9,379 nt of DNA from Gammaproteobacteria bacterium. Its GTDB lineage: Bacteria; Pseudomonadota; Gammaproteobacteria; UBA12402. Made by a program: the position numbers and the translations under genes. Positions 5,688-9,379 of the stretch are shown piece after piece; positions within the stretch are counted from its first letter, which is position 1; every line of letters starts with the position of its first letter. The stretch covers positions 1-9,379 of the forward strand of contig JANQHY010000305.1 of the NCBI GenBank assembly GCA_028282395.1, written 5' to 3'. The notes below the pieces were generated by a model. That model was not told where the DNA came from, ran no database searches, and worked only from the letters and a program-made list of their open reading frames with translations.

Positions 5688-6233
5688 ATGAGACTGGATA
5701 CGAAGTCGGGATGGCTAAAGGAGGTAAAGTTACTTGCCTCGCCCCATTTTAATGATCGCCCCATTGAGAACGATATTGATCTGCTCGTTGTCCATGGCAT
5801 CACGCTACCGCCGGGTCAGTTTGGCGGTGGTTATATTGATGACTTTTTTCTCGGCCAGCTTGACAGTGGTGCCGATCCATTTTTTGCAACCATCGCAGCT
5901 GTCAAAGTGTCAGCTCATGCATTAATTGACCGTCAAGGGTCAGTAACACAGTATGTGTCGTTTCTAAAACGTGCCTGGCATGCTGGCGTATCCCATTGGC
6001 AAGGGCGTGATAACTGTAACGACTTTTCTATTGGTGTCGAGCTTGAGGGTTGTGATGAGGTGCCTTATACCAACGCGCAGTATCAGTCATTAGCACAATT
6101 AGCGCAGTTATTGATGAATCATTTCTCAGGAGTTGTGCCACAGCGGATTGTTGGCCATAGTGATATTGCCCCACAACGTAAAACCGATCCTGGGCCGGCT
6201 TTTGATTGGGATTATTTTAGAAGTCTATTATAA
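5688..6233 (+). CDS. ampD: 1,6-anhydro-N-acetylmuramyl-L-alanine amidase AmpD
   Basis: Cytoplasmic zinc amidase that cleaves the peptide from anhydro-muropeptides during peptidoglycan recycling; its loss raises the AmpR-activating muropeptides and derepresses AmpC where present. The 181-residue length is close to the E. coli protein (183). The zinc ligands His36, His157 and Asp167 are intact, as are the catalytic Glu118 (GVELEG) and Lys165 (RKTDPGP). Long matches to the family include SPHFNDRP at 18-25, KRAWHAGVSHWQGR at 94-107 and CNDFSIGVELEG at 110-121. It starts two bases after the antiporter stop and has no strong ribosome site of its own, so it is probably translated by coupling. No ampR or ampC is visible in the window. 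Confidence 0.97.
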   Translation: MRLDTKSGWLKEVKLLASPHFNDRPIENDIDLLVVHGITLPPGQFGGGYIDDFFLGQLDSGADPFFATIAAVKVSAHALIDRQGSVTQYVSFLKRAWHAGVSHWQGRDNCNDFSIGVELEGCDEVPYTNAQYQSLAQLAQLLMNHFSGVVPQRIVGHSDIAPQRKTDPGPAFDWDYFRSLL

Positions 6234-6245
6234 TAGGTATAATAG
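6225..6245. repeat. Palindrome and direct repeat at the ampD stop codon
   Basis: CTATTATAATAG (6225-6236) is a perfect 12-base palindrome spanning the ampD stop. TATAATAG occurs at 6229-6236 and again at 6238-6245. TATTAT at 6226-6231 lies 18 bases after TTGATT (6202-6207), so a weak internal promoter for ampE is conceivable. Confidence 0.3.
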
Positions 6246-6266
6246 ACCGAATAGTGAAAATGAGAG

Positions 6267-6272
6267 AAGGAG
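6267..6272 (+). promoter_or_regulatory. Ribosome binding site of ampE
   Basis: AAGGAG seven bases before the ATG at 6280. It identifies the true ampE start. The frame is open further upstream to an ATG at 6133, but that extension overlaps ampD by about 100 bases. Confidence 0.8.
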
Positions 6273-6279
6273 AGAGAAA

Positions 6280-7056
6280 ATGGTTCATGTTATTGCAATA
6301 TTATGTGCATTAGCGATAGAGAGATGGAGTAGTATTGCGACAATTCTACGCAAATGGCGCCTGTTTCAATTCTATCTGCGCCATATGTCGAGCCTGATTC
6401 GTAAATTAGGTATCACCAGTGGTCCAGCCTGTGCAGCGATCGTCCTAGTAATTGCTGTTATTGTCGTCGTCATTATTGATCTGATATTGAAGTTTGTGCA
6501 GTTAGGGTTGCCAGTTTACCACCTATTTACCCTGTTATTTACGTTAGTTGTTGTGCTCTACACGCTTGGTAGCAATTTTTATGGCACTCGAGAGGAGCGT
6601 GAACTTGATGACTCCGTTGAGGGTGGTTGTGCCCGAGCAAATAACTACCTGTTTGCGATTGTTTTTTGGACGGCAGTGTTAGGGCCAGCTGGTGCGGTGC
6701 TCTATCGCCTTAGTGAATATCTGACTGAAGACGACTATGGATTGGGATGGCAAGCTGGGGCACAGAAATGGTTGCAGCTGCTTGATTGGTTGCCGATGCG
6801 CCTTATTGGTTTGGGCTTTGCTTTTGTTGGCCACTTTAATGCAGCAATTACTATTTGGTTGGATCGCTTTATTGGCGGTTTAGCGAGTAGTTTACCGTTA
6901 GTTACCCATTGTGCTGATGCAGTGTTGAAAGCGACCAGTAAAAGCGGTGGTGGCGACACAGGAGAAGAGAAGGGCGGTGGCAATGCGCTATATGCGCTGT
7001 TTGATCGCATTATTATTTTGTGGTTGGTTGTCATTGCGGTCATTGCCTTGATATGA
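6280..7056 (+). CDS. ampE: AmpE family inner-membrane signalling protein
   Basis: Integral membrane protein encoded with AmpD and linked to beta-lactamase induction; its biochemical role is not settled, and it is often described as a sensory or modulator protein. From the start at 6280 it has 258 residues, against 284 in E. coli. Membrane segments are seen at about 50-70, 82-98, 122-142 and 243-258, with a fifth likely at 174-192. The family landmarks ANNYLFAIVFWTAVLGPAGAVLYRLSE (start residue 120; key residues Phe129-Trp130, Leu134-Gly-Pro-Ala-Gly138, Tyr142-Arg143) and LLDWLPMRLIGLGFAFVGHF (167-186) match AmpE closely. A glycine-rich hydrophilic loop (222-234) precedes the last segment. It follows ampD by 46 bases. 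Confidence 0.92.
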   Translation: MVHVIAILCALAIERWSSIATILRKWRLFQFYLRHMSSLIRKLGITSGPACAAIVLVIAVIVVVIIDLILKFVQLGLPVYHLFTLLFTLVVVLYTLGSNFYGTREERELDDSVEGGCARANNYLFAIVFWTAVLGPAGAVLYRLSEYLTEDDYGLGWQAGAQKWLQLLDWLPMRLIGLGFAFVGHFNAAITIWLDRFIGGLASSLPLVTHCADAVLKATSKSGGGDTGEEKGGGNALYALFDRIIILWLVVIAVIALI

Positions 7057-7093
7057 TGGCAGCCATAATAATAATGATTAAGGTAAAAACAGT

Positions 7094-8563
7094 ATGACAG
7101 CAAAAACTCCTATAACAGTTGCCTACGGTGATGGCATTGGTCCAGAGATCATGACTGCGACATTGAAAATTCTTGATGCCGCTGGCGCTAATATCGAACC
7201 CGAGACGATTGAAATTGGGGAGAAGGTCTATCTAGCCGGCAATAGCTCCGGTATTCCTGATGATGCTTGGCAGTCGCTAGAACGGACGCGGCTACTATTG
7301 AAAGCGCCAATTACGACACCTCAGGGTGGTGGTTATAAAAGCCTGAATGTTACCATCCGCAAAAGTCTTGGCCTCTATGCCAATGTGCGTCCTTGCCGAG
7401 CGCTGTCACCATTTGTCAGCACCCATTTTCCAGCGATGGATGTTGTTGTTGTACGTGAAAATGAAGAGGATCTTTATGCTGGTATTGAGTATCGTCAGAC
7501 TAACAGTGTCTATCAAGGATTGAAGTTGATTTCGAGCCATGGCTCAGAGCGAATAATCCGCTTTGCTTTTGAGTATGCGCGCAAATTTAATCGGAAGAAA
7601 GTCACTTGCATGATGAAAGATAACATCATGAAGATGACAGATGGGATTTTTCATCGCCTATTTAAGGAGATCGGTCAGGAGTATAGCGATCTTGATCAGG
7701 AAAGTTACCTGATTGATATTGGCGCAGCAAGAATAGCAACCGATCCCGAGCGTTTTGATGTGATTGTCACGCAAAACCTCTATGGCGATATTATCTCTGA
7801 TATTACTGCACAGCTGGCTGGATCAGTGGGCATGGCGGGTTCAGCAAATATTGGCGATGATATTGCTATGTTTGAAGCAATTCATGGTTCGGCACCAGAT
7901 ATTGCTGGCCAAGGTATTGCTAACCCATCAGGACTGCTTAATGGCGCTATCATGCTGTTGGTACATATTGGCGACTATCAAGCGGCAACGGTAATCCATA
8001 ATGCGTGGTTAACAACTTTAGAGCAAGGTGCCCATACTGCAGATATCTTTGCTGAGGAGCATAGTGCTAAACGCGTGACGACACAGGAGTTTGCTGATGA
8101 AGTAATCGCCCGTTTAGGTCAGAAGCCGAAACAGTTTACAGCGGTTGAGTATCAAGCTAATAATGAAAAGCAAGGTGCAGCTGCTAAAGTGGCTAGCGGT
8201 GGGCAACAACCTTTGGCGGAGAAGCAGTTGGTTGGTACCGATGTTTATATTGATTTACCTATTTGTGGCCCTGCTGAGATTGCTGCGATGCTTGCTAAGA
8301 TTGATGGCAGATTACAGTTACAGATTATCACCAATCGTGGTGTGAAAGTTTGGCCGCATGGTCGTGCTGAAACCTACTGCTCAGATCACTGGCGCTGTCG
8401 ATTTATTGCCAGTGAAGGCGAGCAGAAATATACACCAACGACTTGGGAGGAGATTCTCCATCTGCTGAAACAGGTGACAGAGTGTGGTCTCAATGTGATC
8501 AAAATTGAGAATCTCTATACTTTTGATGGTGAGCTTGGTTTTACTCTGGCACAAGGCGAGTAA
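7094..8563 (+). CDS. icd: Isocitrate dehydrogenase, long Rickettsia/Thermus type
   Basis: TCA-cycle enzyme converting isocitrate to 2-oxoglutarate and CO2. The 489 residues have two parts. The catalytic isocitrate/isopropylmalate dehydrogenase fold (about 5-340) shows YGDGIGPE (11-18), the substrate loop Ser83, Asn85, Arg89, Arg99 and Arg121, Tyr128, Lys175, and the metal-site acids Asp208, Asp232 and Asp236. The C-terminal extension (about 375-489, ending FTLAQGE) is typical of the Thermus and Rickettsia enzymes, and absent from the E. coli enzyme. The whole protein reads very like the Rickettsia Icd I remember. The coenzyme motif is HGSAPDIAG (264-272); Asp269-Ile270 replaces the Lys-Tyr of E. 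coli Icd, a pattern usually tied to NAD rather than NADP, although the family is commonly named NADP-dependent. AAGG lies ten bases before the ATG. It may be cotranscribed with ampE, 37 bases upstream. Confidence 0.95.
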   Translation: MTAKTPITVAYGDGIGPEIMTATLKILDAAGANIEPETIEIGEKVYLAGNSSGIPDDAWQSLERTRLLLKAPITTPQGGGYKSLNVTIRKSLGLYANVRPCRALSPFVSTHFPAMDVVVVRENEEDLYAGIEYRQTNSVYQGLKLISSHGSERIIRFAFEYARKFNRKKVTCMMKDNIMKMTDGIFHRLFKEIGQEYSDLDQESYLIDIGAARIATDPERFDVIVTQNLYGDIISDITAQLAGSVGMAGSANIGDDIAMFEAIHGSAPDIAGQGIANPSGLLNGAIMLLVHIGDYQAATVIHNAWLTTLEQGAHTADIFAEEHSAKRVTTQEFADEVIARLGQKPKQFTAVEYQANNEKQGAAAKVASGGQQPLAEKQLVGTDVYIDLPICGPAEIAAMLAKIDGRLQLQIITNRGVKVWPHGRAETYCSDHWRCRFIASEGEQKYTPTTWEEILHLLKQVTECGLNVIKIENLYTFDGELGFTLAQGE

Positions 8564-8612
8564 GTTTTTCTCTTGCAAGAGTGTTGTGGGACGACGGTGG
8601 GGTTGGACTACT

Positions 8613-9379
8613 CTAGGACTTTAGTAGCGCAAACAAGTTTTTGGGGTCATCAAGAGAGGGGATCATTGGCAACTGCTGGCCGAGTTGGTACTTCTGCGCG
8701 AGTTGATAGGTTAAACAGAGTGCGGAGAAATCTTCCAGAGCAAAACCAACGGCATCAAAGATAGTAATCTCCTCAGAATTTTCTCTTCCTGGTCGTCCAC
8801 CACAGAGTAGTTGCCATAATTCGGCATGAACATGCTCCTTACTGCTATTACCATAACATTGAATTTCACCCTCGGTTGCTGCCTGATCAATAAGCTCGAC
8901 AACGATTTTTGCTTTTTCCAATATCGTTGCTGTTAATTCAGTTTTCCCAGGACAGTCTCCCCCTAACGCATTAATGTGTAAACCGGGTGTAATCCAGTTA
9001 TCTTTAAGTATACGCGCATGTTTTTTGGCTGCAGTGCAGACAATGACAATATCACTTTCGCTAACTGCCTGCTCACTGTTTTCACAGGCGACTAGCGTTG
9101 GAACATAATCAGCTACCTGTTGTGCAAATTTCTCCATCGCTTTCGCATCACAATCATAGTAACGCACGCAACTAATATCGCGAACTAAAGTATGAGCGAT
9201 AATTTGGAATTCACTTTGTGCCCCAGTGCCAATAATAGCAATAGTTTTCGCTTCTTTCCGTGCTAATAAATCACTTGCCAGCGCGGTAATTGCAGCTGTA
9301 CGTAAAGCAGTTAATAGAGTCATCTCGCTAATAAACAGCGGATAGCCATCAGCAATCGCTGCAAGTTGGCCAACGGCGA
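8613..9379 (-). CDS. ocd: Ornithine cyclodeaminase, N-terminus beyond the right edge
   Basis: Converts L-ornithine to L-proline and ammonia, using bound NAD. About 254 residues are visible; the frame stays open to the right edge, so the internal ATG at 9321-9323 is not the start (family length is about 350). Landmarks: YPLFISEMTLLTALRTAA just inside the edge, the dinucleotide fold with IGTGAQSEF (from 9233 leftwards), and INALGGDCPGKTEL, whose Asp (codon 8955-8957) corresponds to the catalytic Asp228 of the Pseudomonas putida enzyme. EGEIQ, DAVGFALEDFSAL and DDPKNLFALL near the C-terminus also match that enzyme, so this is a true ornithine cyclodeaminase rather than a generic mu-crystallin relative. 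It is convergent with icd, 49 bases between stops, with no clear terminator. Confidence 0.92.
   Translation of the reverse strand, partial: AVGQLAAIADGYPLFISEMTLLTALRTAAITALASDLLARKEAKTIAIIGTGAQSEFQIIAHTLVRDISCVRYYDCDAKAMEKFAQQVADYVPTLVACENSEQAVSESDIVIVCTAAKKHARILKDNWITPGLHINALGGDCPGKTELTATILEKAKIVVELIDQAATEGEIQCYGNSSKEHVHAELWQLLCGGRPGRENSEEITIFDAVGFALEDFSALCLTYQLAQKYQLGQQLPMIPSLDDPKNLFALLKS

Noticed and set aside
6133..6279. 49-codon N-terminal extension of ampE
   Set aside because: It overlaps the conserved end of ampD in another frame, whereas AAGGAG at 6267-6272 sits seven bases before the ATG at 6280 and the protein from there matches the AmpE family start.
8570..8581. Palindrome CTCTTGCAAGAG between icd and ocd as a terminator
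   Set aside because: The loop would be only two bases and no T run follows it on either strand; five T lie on the wrong side for icd.
9321..9323. Internal ATG as the start of ocd
   Set aside because: The frame continues open to the right edge with family-like residues (YPLFISE) before this Met, so the true start lies outside.

Overview
The window looks like a piece of chromosome from a gammaproteobacterium, probably host-associated. UvrD, ribosomal protein S16, the ampD-ampE pair and ornithine cyclodeaminase all read like gammaproteobacterial members of their families. By eye the housekeeping genes are about 40-45% G+C, while the central gene is far more A+T-rich. I cannot name the genus.

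Layout. On the minus strand from the left edge lie the N-terminal 95 codons of uvrD (3-287), rpsP (416-796), and after a 441-base gap a 975-residue lysine/asparagine/glutamate-rich coiled-coil protein of unknown function (1238-4165). The rpsP gene is not followed by rimM-trmD-rplS. A 350-base intergenic region (4166-4515) separates this block from four plus-strand genes: an RCK-less CPA2 (Kef-type) cation/proton antiporter (4516-5685), ampD (5688-6233), ampE (6280-7056) and icd (7094-8563). The gaps between them are 2, 46 and 37 bases, so they could be one transcription unit. A convergent ocd gene (ornithine cyclodeaminase, 8613 to the right edge) has its N-terminus outside the window.

How the genes fit. 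AmpD and AmpE belong to muropeptide recycling and its beta-lactamase-linked signalling. The antiporter immediately upstream probably shares their transcript. The isocitrate dehydrogenase is of the long type known from Rickettsia, with an extra C-terminal domain, and feeds the TCA cycle.

The most interesting part is the 975-residue protein and the region in front of it. It has no recognised enzyme domain, is predicted to be mostly helical, contains at least two pairs of diverged internal repeats, and ends in an acidic then serine-rich tail like Dot/Icm secretion signals. Its promoter carries a direct repeat of TTAAT with an 11-base period, 10 bases upstream of a -10-like hexamer. This matches the arrangement of PmrA boxes at Legionella and Coxiella effector genes. 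Together these suggest a secreted host-directed effector; this is inference. The divergent side of the same region contains a promoter-like sequence followed by a 144-base nested stem-loop. It could be a small RNA (6S-like rod) or a structured leader of the antiporter operon.
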